NCBI GenBank assembly: GCA_010015675.1
Contig: ML977001.1
Location: 517,674-581,673 of the forward strand
DNA length: 64,000 nt
Reading direction: 5' to 3'
From: Byssothecium circinans
Lineage: Eukaryota; Ascomycota; Dothideomycetes; Pleosporales; Massarinaceae
The position numbers and the translations under genes were made by a program. Position 1 is the stretch's first letter. The number at the start of each line of letters is the position of its first letter. The notes under the pieces are model-generated. The model did no database searches and had not been told where the DNA came from. It saw only the letters and a list, made by a program, of their open reading frames with translations. Shown piece by piece: positions 1 through 10,728 of this stretch.

Positions 1-226
1 TCGCTGATATCTGATTTGATAGTAAAATTGTATGGCCGGAGGATTGACCTGATTGAACTAATCAATCAGGTAAAAATTGACGTCGACCTGAGGACTTGAT
101 TGATTGATAGCAACTCTGTCTCCAGCACTTCTTCGCCACTTCAAACCTTTCCAAGCAAGGAAGACAGAGGAGTAGTCCGAAGCCTCCATCCCCTTCTATC
201 TCCCCTCAAATACTCACCCAATTAGT

Positions 227-1298
227 TCAATGTCTCGTATTCTCAGCCCCAGCACCAATCTCCCTATTCGCTCCCTCAAGTCCTCCATACCCTCCCTGTC
301 TCGCCGACGGGCTATCCGGATACGGCGGTCCTTGTCCTCCTCCAGCAGTCGCGCCTGGACCACTAGCCGTAGGCGCGGCACTCCCGCCATAGCCCCCAGT
401 GGCTGGTGGGGAGGGAACACCATAGTTGGATTGGCCGGGCCCGGAAGTGTTGTGCGTAGGGTTTGAAGTCATTTCGTATTCCCTTGTGCCTGCTGTATGG
501 GTGTGAGAGTGCGGTGTGGCGCCGGTGGTGGTTCCGGTGGTGTTTCCAGTGGTTGTAGTGGCACCTGCGGCTCCGGTCTCAGCTGCAGCAGTGGAAGAGC
601 CGTGATGATTTCCATAGCGGGTCGTGTGTCCTCCGGGTGTTGTGCCGGCTACGTGGTGGTGGAAGTAGTATATGAAGATCAAAGTCGTGCAGAGGAAGAG
701 TAAACTATTTTCCAACCAAAAGTCAGTCACGCACTTCTCCTTGCCGTCTCATTTTCAAAAACCTCCGCCCACACAGAGAAGAGGAAAAAATAAAAGTGAA
801 ACTCACAACTCTAGAGCGGCAAAAACCGTCACGGCAACTCCACTCTTCCACGCCCTCCGACACTTCCTGCACCCATCATCCCCAAACCCGAAAACCGTCA
901 TTTCCCTCCCATACACGGAGTAGATATCCTGATACGAAGCCAGCGCAGCAAAAGCGCCGAGCCAGAAGAGCAAAGCGCCGAGATCGAGGAGCAGCGCGAT
1001 GCTTGGGTTATATGTTTTGCGTTGGATGAGGTGGAGAGGGGCGACGAAGAGGAGAACGGGGACTATAGTTAATATGCCGATTATCAGGGTGGCTATGAGT
1101 GCGGGTCTGATCTGTGAAGGGTCAGTTAGGGTTTGGGAGGAGGAAATGGGAGGGAAGGTGACATACGGGACCGCCGCGGTAGATGGAGAGAGCGTAAGCA
1201 GATAAGGCTATGACGAGGATTGCGAAGAGGAACTGAAGAGCGCGGAAGGCGAGGATCCAGCGTGGGACGCCTACGGCGCCGCCTTTGAGACCGAACAT
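227..1298 (-). CDS. MARVEL-domain tetraspan membrane protein
   Basis: Three exons (1298-1167, 1111-807, 704-227) join into a 304-aa protein. The N-terminal half has four hydrophobic segments: around residues 16-38 (FLFAILVIALSAYAL), 47-66 (LIATLIIGILTIVPVLLF), 78-97 (LLLDLGALLFWLGAFAAL) and one built across the last splice junction (LEFLLFLCTTLIFIYY). That four-helix layout, with a short start of MFGLKGG, fits fungal MARVEL/membrane-associating proteins, which sit in plasma-membrane or secretory membranes. The C-terminal ~140 residues are low complexity, rich in Gly, Thr, Ser, Pro and His (FHHHVAGTTPGG), and are probably cytosolic and disordered. The last acceptor was chosen because only the AG before position 704 keeps phase and completes the fourth helix; an upstream AG would give a frame clash. 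Function beyond membrane association is unknown. Confidence 0.8.
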
Positions 1299-1755
1299 TT
1301 TGATGACAATGAAGAACGAGGGCAATACGGTTGTCGTTGGAGTGAGTGAGCGATGTGCGAGATGGTGACAGTCTGATAGACAACAGGATAGACGTTTATT
1401 TCTGGAAAATGATTTTTTACCCAGGAACAAAGACATTGATGGTGCGATGTTTGCAGTTCGCTGGATGCGAGTGCATGGGGGTGGAGGAATGTGGGTATGC
1501 CCTGTTGCGGATGATTGGAATGGAGATTTCAAGATGCGGACAAAGGCTATTAGATGGAAGGATGGAAACAATGCCGTCTATTTTCGTACGCTCAGCAAGA
1601 GGGAATCTGCAGAGATGAAGTTGTGATTAAACTTCAGGAAGGTTTTGTGTTCTTCAGTGCGTTCGTCGCGGTAAGAGTTAAAGTAGCTGACGGCAGATAG
1701 ATATTTGGAGCCGAATGACTACACTCCATCAAGGGATCTAAAAGATTACAACCCC
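1299..1755. other. Intergenic, MARVEL promoter and SDR 3' flank
   Basis: I see no coding potential here. It should hold the promoter and 5' UTR of the MARVEL gene and the 3' end of the upstream epimerase gene, both transcribed leftwards. Confidence 0.5.
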
Positions 1756-2914
1756 TCAAGCAATATCCAACCTCTGCTTACCTACCTCACTCCCAAGAAC
1801 CTTCCTCCACCCAAACTCCTCCCTGAACCCCAAAACCTCTCTAATCTTCCTATTACATATCGGCGACTCCCTCTTCTCCATCGGCCTCAAAATGACCGTC
1901 TCGGGACAAACTTTCTTCAGAAACGCTTCTGTACTGTCTTCCTCCTCAGTGACGATTTCATCGTTGACTGCGTTGAAAACCTGGAAGCCTAGTCCATCTT
2001 TCTCGAGGCAGTGGTGGATCATGTTGCCTAGATCGCTGGCATGCGTGTAGGTCCAAGCTTGCCCTTTGATCTTCTTGGGGTTTGGGTCCGTGAGGTAGGT
2101 GTGTATTTGGGAGGCAAAGTCAGCTGGCGGGATGACGGCGCTGATGCGGAGGGCGTAGATACTGGAGGTGGTATGAGTATCCGAATACAACATGTGAATA
2201 ATGGGAAAGCCGAGTGAGGAAATTAGGTAATGCTGTCCTTCCAGTCCGCCTGGGAAGTCAAGGTATTGATGCCCTGCACGTAGAAAAACGTCAAGCGAGA
2301 ATGGGAGACGTACTCAACCCCAGGAAACCGAAGTGCAAAGCTCTCACCAATCCTTTCCATACACACTTTACTCGTAGCATAAACATCCATCGGCTTCGTT
2401 GGAGACTCCTCAGTGAGCGGGAAATGCGGAAAATCCACATCACCTTCTGCAAAATTCACGCCATAGGTAGTTACGCTAGACGCGAGGATAATCTTCTTGA
2501 TGCCGAGTTTGCATGCCGCTTCGATAATATTATACGAGCCCATGGTGTTGATTCTAAAGGTCTCGTTATCTGGGCGACGCATTGGTTGAGGTATCCCTTG
2601 AGTTGCGTCAGTATGGAAGTTCTGAACTGTTGGGGAAATAACTGACCTGCGAAATGGATGACGGCATCGGGGGTCTGCACTGGTTCCATGAAAGGCTCAG
2701 AGAGCTCAAAATGGCATGACAGGCTGTTGAAGGCTTGAGCGCCATCTGTTAGGTCGGCTTTCAATGTGTATACTTCGGGGTTGTCCAGTGGAGTGACGTC
2801 GACGTTCAAGATTCGATGGCCATGTTCAAGAAGTTTCGCGATGACATGGCGGCCGGCGATGCCTGATCCGCCCGTGAATACTATTCTCTTGCTTCCTTTC
2901 AAATCCGAGACCAT
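1756..2914 (-). CDS. NAD(P)-dependent epimerase/dehydratase (extended SDR)
   Basis: Exons 2914-2647, 2596-2314 and 2161-1756 give a 318-aa protein, a usual length for extended short-chain dehydrogenases. Residues 11-20 carry the nucleotide-binding Gly motif (FTGGSGIAG), followed by the acidic residue region (NVDVTP) expected for NAD binding. The first junction rebuilds VIHFAGIPQP, and the next exon has the ASSVTTYG strand and the catalytic YATSK (YxxxK). The second junction gives GVDIYALRIS. Such enzymes act on nucleotide sugars or other hydroxy substrates in the cytosol; the substrate cannot be read from the sequence. Nothing in the neighbouring genes (membrane protein, proteasome subunit) suggests a pathway. 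Confidence 0.85.
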
Positions 2915-3153
2915 TGTGGTTGACCTTGAGGGGTGGAACAGTCACTTGGCTTGGTTGTAGTTATGAGTGGAGCTTCCCCGCATTCCCATTCATGGTAACC
3001 CGAGCTGCTCACATTTGCCTTGGCGTATGTTGTAAGGTCGGGGACGTTGTTGGTACACAGTACATTCATGTCTATCGTTCCCCATACCGAAGCCACACTT
3101 CTATGTGCAGTCAGACCAAATGCTATCGCTAGTGTCCCTCTCAAGATCGCTGC

Positions 3154-4048
3154 CTACGCCGTCTGCGTGCCATAGCCCCTGATCTGCTCCGCGAAGGCCC
3201 AGCTTTGGTTTTCCAGTTTCTCGCTTTCCTTCAAGTCCACACCTTCCTTAGTGATGACGGCAATCGAGTACTTGTCCATACTCCTAGCATCCCTGTAGAA
3301 AAGCACCTTCATGCACTCCTTCACCAGCTTCACCGCCTCCTCCTGGGTGACATTCTCGACCGAAGACTCATCCGGAATCGTCCTCCTCAATATCGGCTGC
3401 GCGAGATGAGCACCGAAGCCCGTGGCAAGTGTTGGTGATGAGAAAGTGGTTCCGAGGAGGTCTGCGCTCGCGAGGAAGGGCTTCGCCTGACCGTCCAGAC
3501 CCGCAATCAGCAGATGGTTCCACAGCGGGTTGAAGTCGGACCGCCGCTTGTACATGACCTTGGCGAGATATGTGTGCAGGTTCTTCGCATTGAGCGGATC
3601 GTCGGCCGATGCATAGTTCTCGCGGATGTCGAGGGAGTTGAGGAGACGGTCGAGATACTGCATGTCTGAGACGTCGCCGCCGAAGCCCACGACTACATTG
3701 TCATTGAACTTTCGCAGACGCTTGACATCTGTGAACCGAGCGAGCGAGCCATATGAAGCTAAGTCATTCTGTCAGCCAGATTCCATCTACGTTGTTGTGT
3801 TGTTCGGATGTTCATACCCAAGTTGTCGGCCGCAATGACTACGCCATCCTTATACTTTGCCGCGATGACTGAGGTTCCGGTGACAATGGGGCTCTGCGTA
3901 TGTTGGTTCGGGCCGGCAGTTTGGAAGTGCGAGTTGTCGTAGGCTCCGTACACATCGTCTCTGGGCTGTGTCGCAGTTAGTAATTGGTGTTGTACATGGC
4001 GAGAAAGAGGGTGCTTACACGACCCCAAGCTTGCGGGAGGTGGTTCAT
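3154..4048 (-). CDS. PRE4: 20S proteasome subunit beta7 (Pre4/PSMB4-type)
   Basis: Exons 4048-4019, 3965-3818 and 3758-3154 encode 260 aa. After a ~35-residue propeptide comes TQSPIVTGTSVIA, matching the processed N-terminus of yeast Pre4, then GVVIAADNLASYGSLARF, the hallmark start of beta7. The subunit lies in the beta rings of the 20S core and is not catalytic: the mature Thr is not followed by the active-site pattern of beta1, beta2 or beta5. The very short first exon (10 codons) is supported by a GTAAGC donor at 4018 and an in-phase ACACAG acceptor. The gene is divergent from the HCNGP gene, with about 230 bp between start codons, so they probably share a promoter. A second proteasome beta gene, PRE7, follows 1.5 kb away. 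Confidence 0.95.
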
Positions 4049-4276
4049 GATGTGCGGATGTGCGGAAGGAGCTGGTTGAGAAGAGAAGAGGGATATAGAA
4101 CTGCCAGCGGATATGGGAGACGCAGGTGGAGGTGAAGGTGTGGACTCTCTCCAGGCAGCTTGACGACGCGAGTAGTGGCAGCCTCTTGGCGAGACCAGTG
4201 GCCCAAGCTCCCTAAATCCCGTCACTTGCTCCGCGACGATCGCTCTCCACCAAGGCCAGCTCCTCAAACCGCAAAT
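4049..4276. promoter_or_regulatory. Bidirectional promoter, PRE4 / HCNGP gene
   Basis: The 228 bp between the two divergent start codons must hold both core promoters and both 5' UTRs. I found no clear copy of the yeast Rpn4 PACE motif (GGTGGCAAA), only GGTGGAGGTG-like purine-rich sequence. Confidence 0.6.
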
Positions 4277-5113
4277 ATGCTCGGTATAGACTATGAGAGT
4301 AGTGACGAGGAAGAGATCGCGCCGGTCAAGCCGGCTGAGGTTAGTCACACATATGCGCCTTCGAAGGATACGATAGCTACTAATATCGAGTTGCTCAAAC
4401 CATCTGCCACGAATGCGCCTTCGCCTGTCTCAGCGCCAAAGCCCAACCCAGCACCTATTGAAAAGGTAACATTACCGGTCGCTCCTATGGATACACCACG
4501 ACAAGGACCTTCAGCACCAGACCAATCCGAGGACAACGACCAAAAAGACGATATCCCACCTGGCTCTCCATACACCTCCAATCGCATGGCGATCCAGAAC
4601 CTTACCCTACCTACGATACCGAACTGGGATATACCGCCTTCACCTCCTGGCTCTCCACCTCAAAAAGCGACAAAGAAGTTCACGCAATTCCTACAACTGA
4701 AGAAGAAGGGTCAGCACTTCAATAGCCGATTGGAAACCTCGTCCGTACTGCGGGATCCTAATCACCTCCGGAAGCTGCAGAACTTTGCAGGGATTGACGA
4801 CAACGACCAATACGCCTCGACGCTATCGGAAGGACTTGGTGTGCCGGCTGTCTGGCCTGAGTGGGCGTACGGTGACGAGCTCAACGCATCGCAGAAGAAG
4901 CTCAAGGCGAGCCAGCCGCGAGCTCCCGTTTCGTTTGTGCCAAGTAGATCAGCTGGGTCAAGCTCCAAGAGTACGCCATCAGCGAAGGATGCACGTCAAG
5001 GCGCGCAGAGTACGGGAAAGAGGAAAGGATTGGAACATCGAGGTGGTAGGGATGATGTTGGTCCGTCAAACAGACGACACAGTAGGTCAAGATCACCAAA
5101 GCGGCGGCATTAA
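4277..5113 (+). CDS. HCNGP-family (SAP30BP-like) nuclear protein
   Basis: This is a single-exon 278-aa protein. It begins MLGIDYESSDEEE, the characteristic N-terminus of HCNGP/SAP30-binding proteins; an in-frame upstream ATG at 4160 is less likely because that extension lacks family similarity and covers the shared promoter. The N-terminal half is Pro/Ser-rich and acidic. The central HCNGP-type segment holds TKKFTQFLQLKKKGQHFNSR, then a PNHLRKLQNFAGIDD stretch with the conserved loop. The C-terminus is an Arg/Ser tail (RRHSRSRSPKRRH) typical of nuclear splicing or transcription cofactors. In animals the family links to SAP30 corepressors and splicing; the fungal role is inferred only. Confidence 0.85.
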   Translation: MLGIDYESSDEEEIAPVKPAEVSHTYAPSKDTIATNIELLKPSATNAPSPVSAPKPNPAPIEKVTLPVAPMDTPRQGPSAPDQSEDNDQKDDIPPGSPYTSNRMAIQNLTLPTIPNWDIPPSPPGSPPQKATKKFTQFLQLKKKGQHFNSRLETSSVLRDPNHLRKLQNFAGIDDNDQYASTLSEGLGVPAVWPEWAYGDELNASQKKLKASQPRAPVSFVPSRSAGSSSKSTPSAKDARQGAQSTGKRKGLEHRGGRDDVGPSNRRHSRSRSPKRRH

Positions 5114-5525
5114 AGGTCTAGGGGAAAGCGGTGATAGAAGAGAACAATGCAGTTCTCCACTGTATGACTTGGATCGTGTACGATATCGAAGGTTAATTTA
5201 AATGAGCAATCATGAGCAAGTGTTTCCTGCTGTAGGTTTCATAATATTCAACTCTAGAGGTAATTAACATCACTTAAATATGGGCGAGGCCCTGAAGTAG
5301 TTTGATTCGCCACAATTCGTCTCCAGAACCCTCAATGCTGCCGGTGAATGAGCATGTCACGTGCAGGAGAGCTTGGGCCCTCTCTTGGCAACAGGCAGCT
5401 CAAGCTGCGCGTCAGTATCTCCATCATTACAATAATTACTCCACCGTATTCACCTCTCACTCCGAATCCCCGCCAGAGCTCCGAACCTTTCAATACGATA
5501 ACATCACAATTTCAAGTTGACCACG
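5114..5525. other. Intergenic, HCNGP 3' flank and PRE7 promoter
   Basis: No gene is seen. The right half, up to the PRE7 start codon, is the promoter and 5' UTR; the left half contains AT-rich 3' UTR-like sequence (AATATTCAAC, TTAAATATGG). Confidence 0.5.
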
Positions 5526-6369
5526 ATGGCTGCAATCTTCAGCGGTGCTCCCCCGCAAGGCGGCCTAGGTTACTCGTTCAAGCAGACGCCCACAGCAGCG
5601 CCGTCAGGCGAGCGGCAGCATGGCTTCTACCCGTATGTCCTACTTGGTTAACTGTCTGGTTCCCAGACTGATGTGCAGTAGATACACCGATAATGGTGGA
5701 TCAACACTCGGTATCTCCGGCGCCGACTTCGCCATTCTCGCAGGCGACACTCGGTCAACAAGCGGCTACAGCATCAACACGAGATATGCACCCAAGCTCT
5801 TCAAGATCGGCGGTGAGGGACCAGACAACAAGGGTGCACGGATAGTACTGTCAGTCGTCGGCTTCGCTGCTGACGGCGATGCCTTGAAGGAGCGCCTTGA
5901 CACCATCGTCAAGATGTACAAGTACCAGCACGGAAAGCCCATGTCGGTGGCCGCTTGCGCACAACGCCTGAGCCACATCCTCTATAACAAGCGCTTTTTC
6001 CCCTACTACGTGCATGCTATCCTGGGTGGTCTGGATGAGGACGGAAAGGGCGCGCTGTACTCGTACGATCCGGTCGGCAGCTATGAGAGGGAGCAGTGCA
6101 GAGCGGCTGGTGCGGCATCGTCGCTCATCATGCCGTTCCTCGATAATCAGGTCAACTTCAAGAACCAGTATATGCCGGGCAGCGGAGTGGGACATGAGCT
6201 GAAAGCCAAGGAGGCGGCGCCGTTGCCGCAGAACCACGTGGAGGACTTGGTGCGGGACGCATTTACGAGTGCGGTGGAGAGGCATATCGAGGTCGGCGAT
6301 GGTCTGCAGATGATGATCATCACGCGAGAGGGCATACAAGAGACCTTCACGCCGCTGAAGAGGGACTAG
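5526..6369 (+). CDS. PRE7: 20S proteasome subunit beta6 (Pre7/PSMB1-type)
   Basis: Exons 5526-5632 and 5682-6369 encode 264 aa. The N-terminal propeptide (MAAIFSGAPPQGG) leads to FYPYTDNGGSTLGISG, rebuilt across the intron by the second of two adjacent acceptors (the TAG at 5679-5681), then ADFAILAGDTRSTSGYSINTRY, the diagnostic block of beta6. The C-terminal half has SYDPVGSYER and GDGLQMMIITREG, as in Pre7/PSMB1. Beta6 is a non-catalytic structural subunit of the beta ring. With the neighbouring PRE4, two subunits of the same half-ring lie within 3.2 kb. Confidence 0.95.
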
Positions 6370-8243
6370 AGGGCGGATGTTGGATGCCCACCTCACGACC
6401 ATGGACTTCGGACAATCCTGTGTTTAAAAGTCTAGTCCTGTAGCGGCAATGGTCGTTCAGATACAGACTAGGATAGAACTGTACGAATACCATATCATGA
6501 TGCTAGGAACTAATGCAATGGCATAGGTCTGGCCCACCCATTCCGGCCAGTGAATGATGGTACACTGTCTCTATGTCGCATAACTATTTATTGATTTTCG
6601 AACTTTTGGTGAAGGACGACTGCCAGATACAGAAAACGAACCATGTAAGGTGGCGCGTACGCTTTTATCTTTGATCAACGTTAGGCGGACAAGTAGATGC
6701 CTGTGGAAGACTCACATGTTGTACTAAGCAGTTCAGCTCTTGTCCCGTTATGTCGATTCTCTGACGCCAACGTGTACGGAGTCGTCGATCTTATACACTG
6801 CAGAGCCGAATACATGAACGCCTTCCCTCCTATTAACACCACTGCTCCTTCCATCATCCCTGAACGACATCAGCCCGGCACACCCTCATCGACTCACTGC
6901 AAAGAGCAACTGGGCTACTACCGCGCCATGACGAACTCCGCTACTACATCGGAACCACACAGTCACCAAGCGAGAGGAAGATATATTCTGTGTTTTCACG
7001 GAAGGGGGGATGAAGTTCTCGGGCACTGATGCTGATTCGAATGTCCACAAGATTCATGGGATGCTGGATCGTGACGAGGATGATCAGTTCTCATGATGAC
7101 CAACTTAGAGTACGTATATAATGGAAGAGTGGAGCGTGGCTGGCCAGTGAATAGATTGTCATGTGCATGGTTTCGAACTCGACGACCACGCCTTTGCGCT
7201 ATATCAATGGGGGGATTGATCGGGTCAAGTTGTCGTATAAAATGGCGAAGGATTCTATCATCGGCCCTATCTTATTCACATGGGAAAGATGTCTGTCTGC
7301 CTCGTGGTGAGCTAGGGACTTCTTTTGACAGAGCATGGCATGGACGGCTATTGATTCTTCGAGAGGTATTGCAGCCCGGGGGGCATGATTAAGATGTATA
7401 TCTCTTAGACTTCTGAAGCTGTCTTTATACTGCGGGGTTTCTCGCAAACATGCCGGACCGTATTGGATTGTTCTCCGTCTGGGTGTCTTCCATACTCCGT
7501 CTTTCGATTGCTGCCGATACATCAGGCGGTAAACGAAGACATGTACCGTTTTGCCTTGAAGACTTTTTTAGCGCTGGTGATATCGTCGACATAAGAGCGT
7601 AATGGAGTGGAGAAACGGTATAGTAGAGAAGGGGACTTCTCGAGCTCATGTCCCGCTCTTTTGAGAGACGTTAACTCGGGTTGTGAAGCCCATTTGCTTT
7701 CCGCGGTCTTTTTCATACGGTGGATAGCGTTTCTAGTTTTGAGAATGCTTGTATGCAGAGAATATGCTATTACATATGTACCTCCATCGATCACCACGTT
7801 GTTGGGAGAGCGTCATCGCGTCCATGGCCAATTGCAGACAATGCGAGGAAGAACGAACAGTAATTAGCAATATTAGTATCCGGACTCTAGAAAAGCCCTT
7901 TGCTACAAGTCAGGTCCATGCTTCAACGTCTTCTATCTTTCCACACCTCGAAGGATATCGCCGCACTTTACATGTGGCCTCCTCCCTCTAGATACAAGCA
8001 CCATCCCCGTTTCCTTAAAAAAAAAACCCGCACATACGGATACAGTTTTCCCCAAGAATACAAACCTTTTCCAACTGTTCCCACGTTCCGTCTCCACGCC
8101 GTCAAGTCAATGTTAATGTCAACTGTCAACCAAACCCACACCCCGCACACACGTAACCGCTCAGCCACACCCGCAGTCCAGTCCACTCCAGCCTCACTCC
8201 ACTCCACTCCACGCGTCCCCTCCATCTGCTGTGGTCTCAGATA
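6370..8243. other. Gene-poor region, no recognisable gene
   Basis: Nearly 1.9 kb without an ORF that I can support. Short ORFs on both strands lack codon bias and family motifs. The sequence near 8010-8035 has an A10 tract, and 8165-8215 is a run of ACTCC-type repeats. It ends at the left TIR of the MITE. Confidence 0.5.
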
Positions 8244-8509
8244 AGTAGTGTACCACGTCAGTGCGCGGCAAGGGTGTGCGTGAGACGCCGGATATTGCGT
8301 TTTAGCTAAGCTAAGTCAGGATAGAAAGAATTTTTCTTTCTTCATATTTAATATTTAGTAGGGCCGTCTTATGCGGAGACGGTAGAGTTCAAAGCCCCGC
8401 ATGAGTTTTAATACAATTTAGTGTGGTATTTAATATAGTAAGGGCCTTTTGTAAACCCCGAATTAACGGCGTGTTACACCCTTGCTGCGCACTGATGTGG
8501 TACACTACT
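8244..8509. mobile_element. 266-bp TIR element (MITE) with TA target duplication
   Basis: The left end starts AGTAGTGTACCACGTCAGTG and the right end, read on the minus strand, starts AGTAGTGTACCACATCAGTG. The first 34 bp of the two ends match at all but two positions, both G/A transitions. The element is flanked on both sides by TA (8242-8243 and 8510-8511), the target duplication of the Tc1/mariner superfamily. The interior is AT-rich and non-coding (TTTCTTTCTTCATATTTAAT), so it is non-autonomous. It sits 91 bp upstream of the start codon of a Tc1/mariner-derived HTH gene. The superfamily assignment is inference from the TA and TIRs. Confidence 0.85.
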
Positions 8510-8600
8510 TATGCCAGAGACCACGGTAATGCTCAAGGGACCTCAACTCTACCTTCTCCCCACCCCATCCTCATCCACCCTCTACCCATCCCACCTCACA

Positions 8601-9050
8601 ATGGCTCCCACACCCCCCTCCACCCCAACCCGTCGAACCCGCCGAACCCACCAATACCTCACCCGCGACGACCGCCTGCGCATCCACACCCTCCACTCAA
8701 TCGGCCTCTCCCACCGAGCCATCGCCGACCAGCTCGGTGTATCAAAGCGTCAAGTCACCTACGCCCTAGCCGCGGGTCGGGGTCTTACCCCCAAGCAAAG
8801 GAAAGGCCGGCCCGCTGTCCTCAGTGCAGAGCAGGTCGACGAGATCATCCTCTTTCTACGGCAAAATCGCTCCGCCCGCCAGATGTCCTGGCAGGCCCTG
8901 GCCACGTACTTTCGAGAAAACAAAGGCTGGAATTGTACACAGTGGTCGGTCCGACACGCCCTCAAAGCACGAGGATTTACACGGAAGATGGCCCTGGCTG
9001 AGCCTCCTCCTCCTCCTCTTTCTGAGGAGAGTAGAGAGGCACGCGATTGA
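8601..9050 (+). CDS. Tc1/mariner-type transposase DNA-binding region, HTH only
   Basis: The 149-aa ORF carries two helix-turn-helix units. The first is around residues 20-55 (TRDDRLRIHTLHSIGLSHR, then AIADQLGVSKRQV). The second is around residues 75-130, from LSAEQVDEIILFLRQN to WSVRHALKARGFTRK. This is the paired DNA-binding layout of Tc1/mariner transposases. The frame stops at SEESREARD, just where the linker to the DDE catalytic domain normally starts, and nothing downstream on any frame resembles that domain. It is either a truncated copy or a domesticated DNA-binding protein. The N-terminus (APTPPSTPTRRTRRT) is Pro/Arg-rich, and the region is GC-rich without RIP-type stops. An ATG at 8511 gives a longer frame but begins inside the TA duplication of the MITE. 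Confidence 0.75.
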   Translation: MAPTPPSTPTRRTRRTHQYLTRDDRLRIHTLHSIGLSHRAIADQLGVSKRQVTYALAAGRGLTPKQRKGRPAVLSAEQVDEIILFLRQNRSARQMSWQALATYFRENKGWNCTQWSVRHALKARGFTRKMALAEPPPPPLSEESREARD

Positions 9051-10728
9051 AAACGATTCGCCGCACACGGAAAAACTTCAGCTCATATTTGCCCACACCC
9101 AACCAACGAAGCCTTTTTAACCTCTTCCTACTCCTACGTAAAAGAGTAGGCCTAGCTTTACAATTCTATATATTATTAGAATTAAAGGAGGGTGGCTAAT
9201 GTGTTGGTTGTTGTAGGTGGTCTTTGGTGAGAGAGTATTATGTGTGCGGGGAATTCTTTCAACTGCGTGAGAGGCAGGGCTGGAATAGTATGCTGGACTC
9301 TTATTCTTCAACACTAAATTCACACCGACGCGTTCCAGACCGTGCGCCATGTATACCATAACCATAACCATGCCTTTTTCCCTTCCTCCCCGGTCCCGGC
9401 ACTACTGGTAGTCAGTCTTTCAAGAAAACAACGCAAAAACGCCACACTACACTAAAACAAAACCAAGGCGGGGGAGGGGGAGAACTTGGGGGGAGGAAGG
9501 TGACGCGGTCTGGTCGGGTCGGGGTTCTGCAAGTCATGACATGGCACGCGCGCCGTTGGAAAGTTTAATTCGGTTGCGGGCGCAAACGCAAACGCAAACT
9601 CTCACGAACGGAAAATGCCGGTTCGAGGGTTTGCGTTCTGTGTGTTGAAGGCGCATATAGCACAGTACAGTATAGTAGTGGGAACTCGGAGGACGCTGGG
9701 ATGTGGAAAGTGAAAGCGAAAGCAAAGGGCCGATGGAAAGTCTCGTGTTGCACTCGGCACTAGACACCGCACAGTCCAATATCGAACGTGAAGACCCGGT
9801 GAGCAGAGTGCAGAGCGCAGAATAGGACGCGAGATCATCAGGGGAGGTGGACATAATCGCGCATCTATGATTGCACAAGATACAAGCAATTGAACAGTCT
9901 CCTCAAGAGACGAAAGCACTTCATTTCCCTTCGCGCACCTGATGCAAGATATATACGCTCGAGCCCTGCCTTACAGAAGGAAATTCGTATACACACAGAG
10001 AGCGAGAGAAAAGAGGCGGAGCAGTGTAAGGGAAACGCTCTCACACCATGCCATTTGCAAGAAGCAGTCGGTGATATCGCACCTTGCTATATATACGCCT
10101 TGTTGCGCGGCTGGAACCACCCCAGATAAAAGAGAAGAAGCAATATATACAGCACCTCGCAGGGGCAATCATAAGAACAACAGCCGTGTACCGATACTGG
10201 AGGGATATCAAGTATGGAAAAGGGAAAATAATGAAACATGGAAAGTAATGGAGAGGTTCTAGTCTCTAATCCGTATGCCAATGCCGTAGGAGAAGAAGAA
10301 GAAGAGAAGAGAGAAGAAGCCGCCCGACTAGATCGCCCGTCCCTTTTTTTGGATTCAATGATGGGTATGGGTGTGGCGGTTCAAGGGTTGAAACGTGGAG
10401 TGACGCAATTACCGTGGAGAGCGTTGATCGGTTGTTTCGGCGGGTAGAAGTGGTGACAGCCGAGGACGTGACGGTTGGCGTGTTCCAAGAATATGTTGAT
10501 CATTCACGCGGAAGACATGTATGTGCGTGAGTGCATTATGGGTGCCTCTCGAGACGAAGGGACCGAGAAAGCGGGTATGTATACGTGAGTGACCAGCCGT
10601 TATGTCGATGCCGGATGTCTATGAATGTTGGAAAGGCATGATTCGGCGATAGAAGAGGGAGGAATCGTAGCACTGCAGTAGCAATTAGCCGTCGCTCACA
10701 CACTGCAAGCGTTGGCAGCGACCCACCC
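9051..10728. other. Gene-poor region with small palindromes
   Basis: No gene is recognised. At 9127-9180 there are two small hairpins (CCTACTC...GAGTAGG; AATTCTA...TTAGAATT) that may mark remains of the broken transposon. The rest is low-complexity purine- or pyrimidine-biased sequence and includes an AGAAGAAGAAG run near 10288-10318. Confidence 0.45.

Noticed and set aside
8423..9001. 192-aa plus-strand ORF overlapping the HTH gene
   Set aside because: It reads Pro/His-rich from a frame shifted against the HTH frame; it is a shadow of the GC-rich coding sequence and starts inside the MITE.
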